A program made the translations under genes and the position numbers. A DNA stretch of 64,000 bases. Origin: Rickettsiales bacterium (GTDB taxonomy: Bacteria; Pseudomonadota; Alphaproteobacteria; G027485855). The stretch is from the NCBI GenBank assembly GCA_027485855.1, contig JAIXQD010000030.1, positions 124,001-188,000 on the forward strand, written 5' to 3'. A model generated the notes under the pieces. It did not search any database. It was not told where the DNA came from and saw only the letters and a program-made list of their open reading frames with translations. Positions 17,030 through 27,200 of this stretch are shown one piece after another; the stretch's first letter is position 1; the number at the start of each line of letters is the position of its first letter.

Positions 17030-18202
17030 CTATGACTCCGTTTCGCGGAAAAGCTCACGGCCAATCAGCATGCGGCGAATTTCGCTGGTGCCGGCGCCAA
17101 TTTCATAGAGCTTGGCGTCGCGCAAAATGCGGCCGGTGGGGTAGTCGTTAATATAGCCATTGCCGCCCAATGCTTGAATCGCCTCTAGGGCGGCCTTGGT
17201 GGCCATCTCGGCCGCATATAAAATGCAGCCCGCCGCATCTTTGCGCGTGGTTTCGCCCCGATCGCAGGCGGCGGCCACGGCATAAACATAAGCGCGCGCA
17301 CTGGAAAGCCCCACATACATATCAGCCATTTTGGCTTGCATCAGCTGAAACTCGCCAATGGCTTGGCCAAATTGTTTGCGCTCATGCATATAGGGCAACA
17401 CCACATCGAGCGCGGCTTGCGCCAAACCCAAAGAGCCCGCGGCCAACACCACGCGTTCATAATCAAGGCCGCTCATCAGCACATTAACGCCTTTATTCAG
17501 CTCGCCCAAAATATTGGCGGCGGGCACGCGGCAATTTTCAAAAATGAGTTCGCTGGTATTGCTGCCGCGCATGCCCAGCTTATCCAGCTTTTGTGCCGTG
17601 CTAAAACCGGCCATGTCTTTTTCAATGATAAAAGCCGTGATGCCTTTGGCGCCGGCCTTGGGCTCGGTTTTAACATAGACAATCAGCACTTCAGCATCAG
17701 GGCCGTTGGTGCACCACATTTTTGTGCCATTCAGCACATAATGCTCGCCTTGTTTTTCGGCACGGGTGCTGAGCGAGACAACGTCGCTGCCGCTGCCTGC
17801 TTCCGACATAGACAGCGCGCCCACATGCTCGCCACTAATAAGCTTGGGCAAGTATTTCTGTTTTTGTGCGGCCGTGCCATGACGGCGCAATTGATTGACG
17901 CATAAATTGCTGTGCGCGCCATAAGACAAACCCACCGCGCCCGAGGCTCGGCTAATTTCTTCAACGGCGATGCAATGTTCAAGATAACCCATGCCGCTGC
18001 CGCCATCTTCTTCGGCCACTGTAATGCCCAAAAGCCCCAGCGCGCCCAGCTTGGGCCATAAATCGCGCGGAAAGATATTGCTATGGTCAATCTCGGCCGC
18101 TCTGGGGGCAATTTCAGCCTCGGCAAAGCGGCGCACCATTTCGCGCAATTCATCGGTATGGGGCGGCAGGCCAAAGCTGAGCTGTGGATAATGTGCGGGC
18201 AT
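17030..18202 (-). CDS. ivd: Isovaleryl-CoA dehydrogenase
   Basis: A 390-residue FAD-dependent acyl-CoA dehydrogenase oxidising isovaleryl-CoA to 3-methylcrotonyl-CoA in leucine catabolism. FAD/substrate signatures [15 protein letters not shown] and [17 protein letters not shown] are present. The catalytic Glu is in the helix-G position ([13 protein letters not shown]) used by isovaleryl-CoA dehydrogenases, while the usual C-terminal position reads [10 protein letters not shown] with Gly. That distinguishes it from other acyl-CoA dehydrogenases. It diverges from mccB over 47 bp, which must hold both promoters. Confidence 0.95.
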   Translation of the reverse strand: MPAHYPQLSFGLPPHTDELREMVRRFAEAEIAPRAAEIDHSNIFPRDLWPKLGALGLLGITVAEEDGGSGMGYLEHCIAVEEISRASGAVGLSYGAHSNLCVNQLRRHGTAAQKQKYLPKLISGEHVGALSMSEAGSGSDVVSLSTRAEKQGEHYVLNGTKMWCTNGPDAEVLIVYVKTEPKAGAKGITAFIIEKDMAGFSTAQKLDKLGMRGSNTSELIFENCRVPAANILGELNKGVNVLMSGLDYERVVLAAGSLGLAQAALDVVLPYMHERKQFGQAIGEFQLMQAKMADMYVGLSSARAYVYAVAAACDRGETTRKDAAGCILYAAEMATKAALEAIQALGGNGYINDYPTGRILRDAKLYEIGAGTSEIRRMLIGRELFRETES

Positions 18203-18249
18203 GGTAAAAAACCTTGACGAACGGGTGATTTTCGGTTGCTCTCTGCATT

Positions 18250-19854
18250 ATGCCTGTTCTGCTAAGCAATCTCAACCCCGCCGATGCGGCCTTTATTGAA
18301 AACCATGCCACCCAATCGGCCTTGCTGGCCGTGTGGCGTGAGCGCTTGGCGCAAGCCGCTGCGGGCGGTGGTGCTGTGCTTGCGGCCAAACATAAAGCCC
18401 GCGGCAAAATGCTGGTGCGCGAGCGCATTGCCGCGGTGCTGGATATTGGCAGCCCGTTTTTAGAAATTGCGCCCTTGGCCGCCTATGGCCTTTATGGCGG
18501 CGATGTTGCCGGTGCTGGCATGGTGTGCGGCGTGGGGCAGGTGGCGGGGCGTCTTGTCATGATTATCGCCAACGACCCCACGGTGAAGGCCGGCACCTAT
18601 TACCCGCTGACCGTTAAAAAACATCTGCGCGCACAAACCATTGCCATGCAAAACCACTTGCCCTGTTTGTATTTAGTTGAATCTGGCGGCGCGTTTTTAC
18701 CGCTGCAGGACGAGGTCTTCCCTGATCGCGAGCATTTCGGCCGCATTTTTTATCAGCAGGCGCATTTATCGGCCAGCGGCGTGGCGCAATTGGCTGTGGT
18801 GCATGGCTCTTGCACGGCGGGTGGTGCCTATGTGCCCGCCATGAGCGATGAGGTGGTGATTGTTAAAGAGCAGGGGACAATATTCCTAGGTGGGCCACCC
18901 TTAGTAAAGGCCGCCACGGGTGAGGATATCTCGGCGGAAGCTTTGGGCGGCGGCGATGTGCACACAAGGCTTTCCGGCGTGGCCGACCATCTGGCCGAAA
19001 ATGATACGCATGCTTTGCTCATTGCGCGTCAGATGGTTGATAAGTTAAATGCGCCAGCCGCGCCCAAATTAAATTGGCAGGCCACGCCGCCCCGTTATGA
19101 CGCGGCCGAGCTTTACGGCCTTGTGCCTAAAGATGCGCGTTTGCCCTATGATGCGCGTGATATTATTGCCCGTGTGGTTGATAACTCCGAGTTTGATGAG
19201 TTTAAAGCCCGCTATGGCGAAACTTTGGTGTGTGGTTTTGCCCGTATTTTTGGGGTTGAAGTCGGCATCATTGCCAATAACGGCATTTTATTTAGTGCCA
19301 GCGCACAAAAGGGCGCGCATTTTGTGCAACTGTGCTGCCAGCGTAACGTGCCGCTTATATTCCTACAAAATATCACTGGTTTTATGGTGGGGCGTGAGGC
19401 CGAGCATGGCGGCATCGCCAAAGATGGCGCAAAGCTGGTGATGGCAGTCTCTTGCGCGACTGTGCCAAAAATTACCGTGGTGGTGGGTGGCTCTTTTGGG
19501 GCGGGCAATTACGGCATGTGTGGCAGGGCTTTTGACCCACGTTTTATGTGGATGTGGCCCAATGCTAAAATCAGCGTTATGGGCGGCGAGCAAGCGGCGC
19601 GGGTTTTATCGACCATTCGCGGCGACGCGCTGGCGGCCAAGGGTGAGCCCTGGAGCGCCACGCAAGAGCAAGAATTTATGACACCCATTCGCACACAGTT
19701 TGAAGCGCAAAGCGATGCTTATTATGCCACTGCCCGCCTTTGGGATGATGGCATCATCGACCCCGCACAAACGCGCATGGTGCTGGGCTTGTCGTTGCAG
19801 GCTTGCCTCAATGCGCCTGTGGCCGCAACACACTTTGGCGTGTTTAGGATGTAG
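18250..19854 (+). CDS. mccB: Methylcrotonyl-CoA carboxylase beta (carboxyltransferase) subunit
   Basis: A 534-residue carboxyltransferase subunit that transfers CO2 from carboxybiotin to 3-methylcrotonyl-CoA. Visible features are [18 protein letters not shown], the [17 protein letters not shown] segment typical of methylcrotonyl- over propionyl-CoA carboxylases, and [20 protein letters not shown] followed by [20 protein letters not shown]. Length is normal. It heads a tight operon with the hydratase (3 bp) and the biotin subunit (4-bp overlap after that), and shares a short divergent intergenic region with ivd. Confidence 0.96.
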   Translation: MPVLLSNLNPADAAFIENHATQSALLAVWRERLAQAAAGGGAVLAAKHKARGKMLVRERIAAVLDIGSPFLEIAPLAAYGLYGGDVAGAGMVCGVGQVAGRLVMIIANDPTVKAGTYYPLTVKKHLRAQTIAMQNHLPCLYLVESGGAFLPLQDEVFPDREHFGRIFYQQAHLSASGVAQLAVVHGSCTAGGAYVPAMSDEVVIVKEQGTIFLGGPPLVKAATGEDISAEALGGGDVHTRLSGVADHLAENDTHALLIARQMVDKLNAPAAPKLNWQATPPRYDAAELYGLVPKDARLPYDARDIIARVVDNSEFDEFKARYGETLVCGFARIFGVEVGIIANNGILFSASAQKGAHFVQLCCQRNVPLIFLQNITGFMVGREAEHGGIAKDGAKLVMAVSCATVPKITVVVGGSFGAGNYGMCGRAFDPRFMWMWPNAKISVMGGEQAARVLSTIRGDALAAKGEPWSATQEQEFMTPIRTQFEAQSDAYYATARLWDDGIIDPAQTRMVLGLSLQACLNAPVAATHFGVFRM

Positions 19855-19857
19855 CCC

Positions 19858-20649
19858 ATGAATTTGCTGACCGACCTTAAACCACAAGGCATTGCCGAAA
19901 TTACCCTGAACCGCCCCGAGCGTCATAACGCCTTTGATGAGCTGCTGATAGCCGATTTAACGGCTGCGGTTAAAGGCTTTAGCGCCGACCCTGCGGTGCG
20001 GGTTATTGTGTTGCGCGGCGCGGGTGCCAGTTTTTCGGCGGGCGGCGATTTAAATTGGATGCAGCGTATGGCGGGTTTCACCCATGCGCAAAACCGGCAA
20101 GATGCGTTGGCGCTGGCGGAGTTGCTGGCAGCGTTGTCTGAAAGCCCCAAACCCACCATTGCCAGCGTGCAGGGCAATATTTTTGGCGGCGGCGTTGGTT
20201 TGGTCGCGGCATGCGATATTGCCATTGCCGCACCCAACAGCATTTTTTGTTTGCCCGAGGCGCGTTTGGGTTTGGTGGCCGCGGTGATATCGCCTTACAT
20301 TGTGGCGGCCATGAGTATTAGAGCAGCGCGCCGCTATTTTTTAACGGGCGAGCGTTTTACGGCAGAGGCTGCCTTGCATTGTGGCCTTGTGCATGAAGTA
20401 GGCGAGGCCGAGTCGGCCCTACAACCACTGCTAAAAAATATTTTGCAAAATAGCCCGCAGGCTTTGGCGGTGGGTAAAAAATTATTGCGCCATGTGGCGC
20501 ATGCGCCAATCGATGCCGCGCTGGTAGCCCACACCGCCGATATTTTAGCCGATGCCCGCGCCAGCGAGGATGGCCGCGAGGGTATTGCGGCCTTTTTACA
20601 AAAGCGCAAACCCGCCTGGGCTAGTGGTGGGTCACAAGGTGGCGCATGA
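19858..20649 (+). CDS. liuC: Methylglutaconyl-CoA hydratase (crotonase family)
   Basis: A 263-residue enoyl-CoA hydratase-fold enzyme that hydrates 3-methylglutaconyl-CoA to HMG-CoA. The oxyanion-hole segment SFSAGGDLNWMQRMAG contains the DLNWM signature of this subgroup, and NIFGGGVGLVAACDIAIA is the second oxyanion half. The PEARLGLVAAVISPYI region is also typical. It lies between the two methylcrotonyl-CoA carboxylase subunits, the normal liu operon position, and overlaps mccA by ATGA. Confidence 0.94.
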   Translation: MNLLTDLKPQGIAEITLNRPERHNAFDELLIADLTAAVKGFSADPAVRVIVLRGAGASFSAGGDLNWMQRMAGFTHAQNRQDALALAELLAALSESPKPTIASVQGNIFGGGVGLVAACDIAIAAPNSIFCLPEARLGLVAAVISPYIVAAMSIRAARRYFLTGERFTAEAALHCGLVHEVGEAESALQPLLKNILQNSPQALAVGKKLLRHVAHAPIDAALVAHTADILADARASEDGREGIAAFLQKRKPAWASGGSQGGA

Positions 20650-22511
20650 TTAAAACATTACTTATTGCCAATCGCGGCGAGATTGCGCGGCGTGTTATGC
20701 GCACAGCGCAGCGCTTGGGTATTCGTACTATTGCGGTTTATAGCGAGGCCGATGCGCAAGCGGGCTTTGTGCACGCCGCCGATGAGGCCTATGCCATTGG
20801 GCCCGCGCCAGCCGCGCAAAGCTATTTGCAAGGTGATGTCGTTTTAGCCGTGGCGCAAAAAGCGGGCGCGCAGGCCATACATCCGGGTTATGGGTTTTTA
20901 TCTGAGAATGCTGATTTTGCCGAGAAAGTCACCAAGGCCGGCTTGGTGTTTGTTGGCCCATCGGCCAGCGCCATGCGCGCCATGGGCGGCAAAAGTGCGG
21001 CCAAAGCGCTGATGGAAAAAGCCGGCGTGCCATTGCTGCCGGGTTATCATGGTGACGCGCAAGAGGATGCGGTTTTTATCAAAGCGGCCGAAAAAATCGG
21101 CTACCCGCTAATGATAAAAGCCAGTGCGGGCGGGGGCGGCAAGGGCATGCGCATTGTAGAGCGCGCTGCCGATTTACCCGCTTCTTTGCAGGCCGCGCGC
21201 AGTGAGGCCGAAAAATCTTTTGCCGATGGCCGTCTGCTGCTTGAAAAATATGTGCGTCAAGCGCGGCATGTTGAGGTGCAAATTTTGGCCGATGCGCATG
21301 GCACGGTGCTGGCTTTAGGCGACCGCGATTGCTCGATTCAGCGCCGCCATCAAAAAATTGTGGAAGAAGCCCCCGCGCCAGACTTGCCCGATGCTTTGCG
21401 GCAGGCTTTGCACAAAGCCGCCATTGCTGCGGCAAAAGCGGTTGGCTATGTCAATGCCGGCACCATAGAGTTTTTGGTTGAGGTCGAAAATGGCATCGCC
21501 ACCAATGGCTATTTCATGGAGATGAATACCCGCTTGCAAGTAGAGCACCCCGTGACCGAGGCCATTTTTGGCCTTGATCTGGTTGAGTGGCAATTGCGCA
21601 TCGCCAGTGGCGAGGCCCTACCGCCAGAGGTGCAAGCGCTTAAGCCGCAAGGTCATGCCATTGAGGTGCGTCTCTGTGCCGAAGATCCAAGCCAGGAATT
21701 TTTGCCTAGCACCGGCACAGTCAGTCATTTGCATTTTGACCCGGCGGCGCGGGTTGATACCGATATTGTGGCCGGCACAGTCATTAGCCGCTTTTATGAT
21801 TCACTTTTGGCAAAAATTATTGTGCATGGCGATAACCGCGCCCAAGCCGTGGCCAAGCTGGCGCAGGCTTTGCAACATACGCGGCTAGAAGGGCTACAAA
21901 CCAACCGGCATTTATTGTGGCGCATTGCGCAGCATCCCGCTTTTGCGCGCGCTGCGATTGATACGGCATTTTTAACCACCCACCGCGACAGCCTTTGGCC
22001 AAAGGCCGAGCCTGCCAGCAAAGCCTATCCGGCCTTGGTGCATTATTTACAGCAGCAAGCACAGCAGATTTTTGGTGCAAGCTGTGGCTGGCGATGCGGC
22101 ACCGATGCTACTTTGTTTTTGCCACTGGCCACGGGCGATATGCCCAGCTTTAACCTTGCGGCAAAAGCCGACTATGATGCCGTCTATGCATTAGGCGATG
22201 ATGTTTTTGCGGTGTATCTGGCAGGTGTGCGTCACGAAATTGCTTTGGCCAATATCAACACTATCAGCAACAGCAAGGCTGCGGGCGATACGCATATTCG
22301 CACGCCTATGCCGGGTTTGGTTACACAAGTGTTTGTGGCAGTGGGCCAAAGCGTGCCCATGGGTGCGCCGCTGTTTACGCTGGAAGCAATGAAAATGCTG
22401 CACACCGTTAAAGCGCCCTTTGCGGCCATTATCGAGCAGATGCCGCTTAAAGCCGGCCAGCAAATTGCCGGTGGCGTGTTGGCCGTGCAGTTGCAGCGGC
22501 AGGATAACTAA
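20646..22511 (+). CDS. mccA: Methylcrotonyl-CoA carboxylase alpha (biotin) subunit
   Basis: A 621-residue protein with a biotin-carboxylase half and a biotin carrier. ATP-grasp motifs are present: KASAGGGGKGMRIV near residue 155, then GDRDCSIQRRHQKIVEEAP and MNTRLQVEHPVTEAI. The C-terminal lipoyl/biotinyl domain ends with EAMKM, with biotinylated Lys583. ATP-dependent carboxylation of biotin feeds MccB. The upstream overlap is ATGA with liuC. A 15-bp tandem duplication spans the TAA stop codon. Confidence 0.96.
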   Translation: MIKTLLIANRGEIARRVMRTAQRLGIRTIAVYSEADAQAGFVHAADEAYAIGPAPAAQSYLQGDVVLAVAQKAGAQAIHPGYGFLSENADFAEKVTKAGLVFVGPSASAMRAMGGKSAAKALMEKAGVPLLPGYHGDAQEDAVFIKAAEKIGYPLMIKASAGGGGKGMRIVERAADLPASLQAARSEAEKSFADGRLLLEKYVRQARHVEVQILADAHGTVLALGDRDCSIQRRHQKIVEEAPAPDLPDALRQALHKAAIAAAKAVGYVNAGTIEFLVEVENGIATNGYFMEMNTRLQVEHPVTEAIFGLDLVEWQLRIASGEALPPEVQALKPQGHAIEVRLCAEDPSQEFLPSTGTVSHLHFDPAARVDTDIVAGTVISRFYDSLLAKIIVHGDNRAQAVAKLAQALQHTRLEGLQTNRHLLWRIAQHPAFARAAIDTAFLTTHRDSLWPKAEPASKAYPALVHYLQQQAQQIFGASCGWRCGTDATLFLPLATGDMPSFNLAAKADYDAVYALGDDVFAVYLAGVRHEIALANINTISNSKAAGDTHIRTPMPGLVTQVFVAVGQSVPMGAPLFTLEAMKMLHTVKAPFAAIIEQMPLKAGQQIAGGVLAVQLQRQDN

Positions 22512-22527
22512 AGGCAGGATAGTTAGG
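22498..22527. repeat. 15-bp tandem duplication across the mccA stop codon
   Basis: GGCAGGATAACTAAA is followed by GGCAGGATAGTTAGG (12 of 15 identical). The first copy holds the TAA stop of mccA. The rest of the 203-bp gap to HU contains a loose inverted repeat (AAGGCTTA at 22598 and TAAGCCTT at 22625) and no gene. Confidence 0.65.
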
Positions 22528-22714
22528 CAGCACAAGGCGCTGCCAAGGCCTATTTTGCAGGCATTTTCAAGCAAAAAAGCGCCAAGCCCAATAAAATAAG
22601 GCTTATTTTGGGGTGACCGCATTTTAAGCCTTGCGAATCGGGCATAAAAGCGCAATCTATCAAGGTCACTTGCGTGACACAGCAACAACACTCTATTGAA
22701 GAGGAACTTCACTT

Positions 22715-23020
22715 ATGGCTACAGCAACTACACCAAGCCCCACCATCACCATGAAAATTATCGCCACCGATCTTGCTGAAAAGCATGGCGTGTCGAAAAA
22801 GCTGATGAACGAAATCATGACCGATTGCGTTGCGCTCATCGCCAAGAACATGAAAAAAGGCAACCGCATCCGTTGGGGTGGTTTGGGCATTCTGCAAGTG
22901 CGCAAGCGCGCTGCACGCATGGGCCGTAACCCCGCCACAGGCGAGCAAATCAAAATCCCAGCCAAGAAGAAAATTGCCTTCCGCGCTGCGAAAGAACTGA
23001 AAGAAGCAGTGGGCGCCTAG
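22715..23020 (+). CDS. HU/IHF-family DNA-binding protein
   Basis: A 101-residue nucleoid protein. After a Thr/Pro tail of about 12 residues the HU fold is clear: DLAEKHGVSKKLMNEIM, then the hinge strand RIRWGGLGILQVRKRAARMGRNP, which holds the conserved RxGRNPxTG arm with GEQIKIPAKKKIAFRAAKEL after it. It bends and compacts DNA as a dimer. A ribosome site AGAGGAA sits about 10 nt upstream. A strong terminator follows at 23079. Confidence 0.93.
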   Translation: MATATTPSPTITMKIIATDLAEKHGVSKKLMNEIMTDCVALIAKNMKKGNRIRWGGLGILQVRKRAARMGRNPATGEQIKIPAKKKIAFRAAKELKEAVGA

Positions 23021-23043
23021 TTTCTAGGCCCTAGTTTCTTAGG
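23016..23043. repeat. 13-14 bp tandem duplication across the HU stop codon
   Basis: CCTAGTTTCTAGG, one base, then CCTAGTTTCTTAGG. The first copy begins in the last codons of HU and includes its TAG stop. Confidence 0.55.
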
Positions 23044-23078
23044 TTTGCGGTTTGGTGCGAAAGCGCTGGCTGCTTCTA

Positions 23079-23111
23079 CCCCGCATGGGCAACCATGCGG
23101 GGTTTTTATTT
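23079..23111 (+). terminator. Rho-independent terminator of HU
   Basis: A perfect 10-bp stem CCCCGCATGG / CCATGCGGGG with a GCAA tetraloop is followed by TTTTTATTTT. It is placed 58 bp after the HU stop codon and lies before the convergent flavoprotein gene. Confidence 0.93.
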
Positions 23112-23181
23112 TGGCGCGCATAGGCCCGCCTATATTTTTTTAGCGGCGATGTTAGGGTGCAGCCTACGTTAGGTTGCGTTG

Positions 23182-24297
23182 TTAATCGTTGGTGGTGTTT
23201 AAGCGTGCCAAAGCAAAACGTGCCGTACGCCGCCATTGACCTGCTACCCACGCCACCGCGATGTGGCCATAGCTGGGAGCATATTTGAAGCCATGCCCCG
23301 AGCAGCAAGATAATAGCAAGATATTGTCGGCATCAGGATGTGTGTCGATGATAAAATCATTATCAGGAGTAAGGCTATAGATACAAGACGCCATCCGTGT
23401 GGGTCTAGTATTGAAGCCCCGCAGAAAGTGCATAAATTTGCCCAGCAACGCCGTATCGGCAGCATTGGCTGCTGCCGCATAACCGGGTTTTACGGGCTCT
23501 TGCTGGTGCAGATGGTGACCAATTTTCAACAGCCCATCGGGCGTGGGCATGCCATACCAGTCGTCCTGCTCGTGCACTAAAGTGAAAACGGGGCCTTGTG
23601 TAAATTGTTGGGCCGTTGCAGCCGTTGGGCTTAGCCATGCCAGCACGCGTCGCTCGGTGCGCAACCATTTTTGCGCGGGGGCAAAATCCTGCCCCAGCCA
23701 GCCGCCAGAGGCTAGCACCATATAGTCAAAAGATTGGCGAAACCCATCTGCAACAATTACAGGCTTTGGGTGTATCGCTTCAATCTGAGCTGTGCTGTTA
23801 AAATGCAGCAGCGCTCCATGCGCCTTTGCTTGCCGGTGGAGAAAAGCCATAGTGGCATCGGGGCGAACATAGCCGCTTTGTGGCTGAAAATAGCCAATCA
23901 CATCTTGCGGCAGGACAAAGTGTGGCCAGCGTCGCATAATGTCTTGATATCCCATGACAGCGTGCGGCACTTTATATTCACGGTAAAGCAACGCACTTGC
24001 CGTAATGCTTGGCGCATCGGTGCTGCCTAAATCAAGGCCGCCCGTTTCAACAAATAGCGCTTCGTTTGCTGCACGATTCCAATCGTGCCAGGCGGGGTAG
24101 CTTTGTTCGGCCATGGCGATATATTCAATACCATCGAACGGCACACGCCGAAAAATACGTGTATCGCCATGCGAGCTACCACGCTCATGGAGGGGGTTAA
24201 ATTGCTCAAAAGCAGTGACCGCATGCCCCGTTTGCGCGAGTGCTGCCGCAACAGCACTACCAACGATACCAAGGCCAATAATGGCAATCTTGGCCAC
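23182..24297 (-). CDS. Sarcosine oxidase-like (MSOX/SolA family) flavoprotein
   Basis: A 371-residue FAD-dependent amine oxidase of the monomeric sarcosine / N-methyltryptophan oxidase family. The dinucleotide-binding motif IIGLGIVGSAVAAALA begins at residue 5, and the family segment RGSSHGDTRIFRR at about 39-51 follows. The cysteine that covalently holds FAD in this family is conserved (ASCIYSLTPDNDFIID), as is the oxygen-activating lysine in DGLLKIGHH. The substrate is an N-methyl or secondary amine of unknown identity. It ends the minus-strand run and sits 2 bp downstream of the indolepyruvate oxidoreductase, suggesting cotranscription. Confidence 0.85.
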   Translation of the reverse strand: MAKIAIIGLGIVGSAVAAALAQTGHAVTAFEQFNPLHERGSSHGDTRIFRRVPFDGIEYIAMAEQSYPAWHDWNRAANEALFVETGGLDLGSTDAPSITASALLYREYKVPHAVMGYQDIMRRWPHFVLPQDVIGYFQPQSGYVRPDATMAFLHRQAKAHGALLHFNSTAQIEAIHPKPVIVADGFRQSFDYMVLASGGWLGQDFAPAQKWLRTERRVLAWLSPTAATAQQFTQGPVFTLVHEQDDWYGMPTPDGLLKIGHHLHQQEPVKPGYAAAANAADTALLGKFMHFLRGFNTRPTRMASCIYSLTPDNDFIIDTHPDADNILLLSCCSGHGFKYAPSYGHIAVAWVAGQWRRTARFALARLNTTND

Positions 24298-24299
24298 GG

Positions 24300-27200
24300 C
24301 TACTCGGCGGCCAGTGGTGCTGCTGTGGTCGGCGCTTGCATTTGCGCCAAAAGCTGGGCTTTTTGCGCTGCGGCTTTTTGCATATTGGCCTCTTTCACAT
24401 GGCCAAAGCCGCGAATTTGCTCGGGCAGATTGGCCAGTGCCAAAAGTGTGGGCAAAGTGGCTGGGCTTAAAGAGGGCAGCAGCGCTTTCATGGTTTGCTC
24501 ATAGTCATCGCGCAGCTGGCGTTCTTGGCGGCGCTCATCGGTATAGCCAAAAATATCGAAAGCTGTGCCACGCAGCCAGCGCAGCTTAGCCAAGAGCGCA
24601 AAGGCTTTTATCATCCAAGGGCCAAAGGTGGTTTTTTGCAGGTGACCGGTGTTGGGGTCGCGGCGGCTAAGCAAGGGCGGGGCTAAATTAAATTGCAGTT
24701 TGAAATCGCCACTAAATTGCGCATTGAGTTTTTGCCAAAAATCATCGCTGCTATAAAGCCGTGCGACTTCATATTCGTCCTTATAGGCCATCAGCTTAAA
24801 GAAATAACGGGCCACAGCCTTGGTGAGGGTTTGGCCGCCGCCCATTTTTTGCTCGGCCTCTTCAACGAGGCGCACCAGTGCCATATAGCGCTCGGCATAA
24901 GCGGCATTTTGATATTGCGTCAGAAAGTCGCTGCGTTTTTGCACAATATCGGCAAGGCTGGTGGCCAGCGGCACGCTGGCGGCAGGCTGCAAAAGTTTTT
25001 CGGCAAAGGCCGCGTCATGTGCGGCCGCACGACCCAGCTGAAAAGCCTGCTGGTTTGCGGTAACACCAGTGCCATTCAGCGCAATGGCTTGCAAAATTGC
25101 CGCTTCGCTTACGGGCACAAGGCCTTGCTGATAGGCAAAGCCCAAAAGCAGCATATTGGCATAAAGCGCATCGCCCAAGGTTTTTTCGGCCAAGGCATTA
25201 GCGGCAACAGTGCTTTGCGTTTTGCTCACTTCGGCAATTTGCAGCTGCATGGCTTGCGCATCATATTGCACATTGCCATTAGTGACAAAAGCCGCTGTGG
25301 GTGCCATGTGGCTATTAATAATGGCGCTGGTGCGGTTGCTGGTGCAATGTTTCATGCCTTCGGGGCTGGCACCCACCACAATATCAGCCGCCAGCAACAG
25401 GTCGGCGGCGCCTGCGGCAATGCGCGCGCCATGCAGCGCCTCATTAGTGGCCGCAATGCGAATATGGCTCATCACCGAGCCGCCTTTTTGCGCCAAACCA
25501 TTCATATCGAGCGTGGCGATGGCTTTGCCATCCATAAAGGCGGCATAGCCTAAAATTGCCGCAATGGTGGTAACGCCTGTGCCGCCAATGCCGGTCAGCA
25601 CAATATTCCAAGGCTGATTAAGCGCAGGCAAGCTTGGCGTGGGCAATGCGGGCAGAGTAATGGCGCCAGCTTTTTCGCGCCGTATTTCGCCGCCCAGCAC
25701 CGTGACAAAGCTGGGGCAAAAGCCTTTAAGGCAAGAGTAATCTTTGTTGCAGCTACTTTGATTGATGCGCCGTTTGCGGCCAAACTCGGTCTCTTGTGGC
25801 TCGACGGAAATGCAGTTGGATTTTGTCGAGCAATCGCCGCAGCCTTCGCACACCGCGTCATTGATGAATAGCCGTTTTTGCGGGTCGGGCATGGTGCCGC
25901 GCTTGCGCCGCCGCCGTTTTTCAGCCGCACAGGTTTGGTCATAGATAATGACCGTAACCCCCGTGCTAGCGCGCAGGTTTTTTTGCACAGCATCGAGATT
26001 ATCGCGATGGTCAAAAGTCACTTCTGCCGGAAAGCCATGGTTGCTGCCGTATTTTTCCAAATCGTCACTGACAGCAATAACTTTGGCCACGCCCTCGGCC
26101 AGCACTTGCTTGGCAATCAGCTGCGGGCTGAGTGGCCCATCGACGGGCTGGCCACCGGTCATGGCCACGGCATCATTGAATAAAATTTTATAAGTAATAT
26201 TGGCCTTGGCGGCCACAGCGGCCCTGATGGCCATCAGCCCCGAATGGTAATAAGTACCATCGCCTAAATTGACAAACACATGTGGTGTTTCAGTAAAATG
26301 TTGCTGCCCCACCCAGTGCAAGCCTTCGCCACCCATTTGCGAAAAAAGCTCGGTGTTGCGCCCCATCCACGTGACCATATAGTGACAGCCAATGCCAGCG
26401 AGGCCGCGGCTGCCTTCGGGCACCACGGTAGATGTATTATGCGGGCAGCCCGAGCAATAAAACGGCGTGCGCGTGGCCTGTGCCTGATGTTTTTGCAAAA
26501 CATTGTCTTGCTTATCGAGCGCGGCTAAATAATGACGCGCTTTATCGGAAATGGCCTCGGGCGGTAAAATGGTGAGCAGGGCACGGGCCATGGTGGCCGC
26601 GCCAAAAGATTTAACCTCGGGCAAAAGCGGTTGGCCTTGCGCATTATGTTTGCCCAATATTTGCGGGCGTTGACCATCGGGCAGGCTATAAAGCGCGGCC
26701 TTCAGCTGATCTTCGATAAGGTTGCGTTTGGCCTCTACCACCAATATTTGTTGGTGGCCTTTGGCAAATTCGGCCAGCGTTTCGCCATCGAGCGGCCACG
26801 GCATGGCCACTTTGAACAGCGACAGGCCCATAGCTTGGGCTTTGTTATCGTCAATATCGAGCAACTCAAGGGCCAGGCGCAAATCTAAATAAGCCTTGCC
26901 GCTGGCAACCAGCGCCAGCTTAGGCGTGGCGCTACGGAATATAGTCCTATTCAAATTATTGGCGCGGGCAAAGGCAATGGCGGCGGGTAGTTTATATTTG
27001 CGCAAGCGCTCTTCTTGCATAAGCGGCGTATCGCCTAATCTTATATTTACGCCTTCAGGCGGCATCGGCACATTTTGTGGGGTGATAATCTGAAGCCGGT
27101 TATCGGCCACATTGACAATGCCCATACTATCCATCGTGTCGGCAAGACAAGTCAGGCTCACCCATAAGCCGCTAAAGCGCGACATCGCCCAGCCATAAAG

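Noticed and set aside
24693..25553. 286-codon plus-strand frame opposite the indolepyruvate oxidoreductase
   Set aside because: Antisense to a gene with complete motifs; composition is that of a reversed coding strand (His/Ala/Gly-rich) with no recognisable domain.
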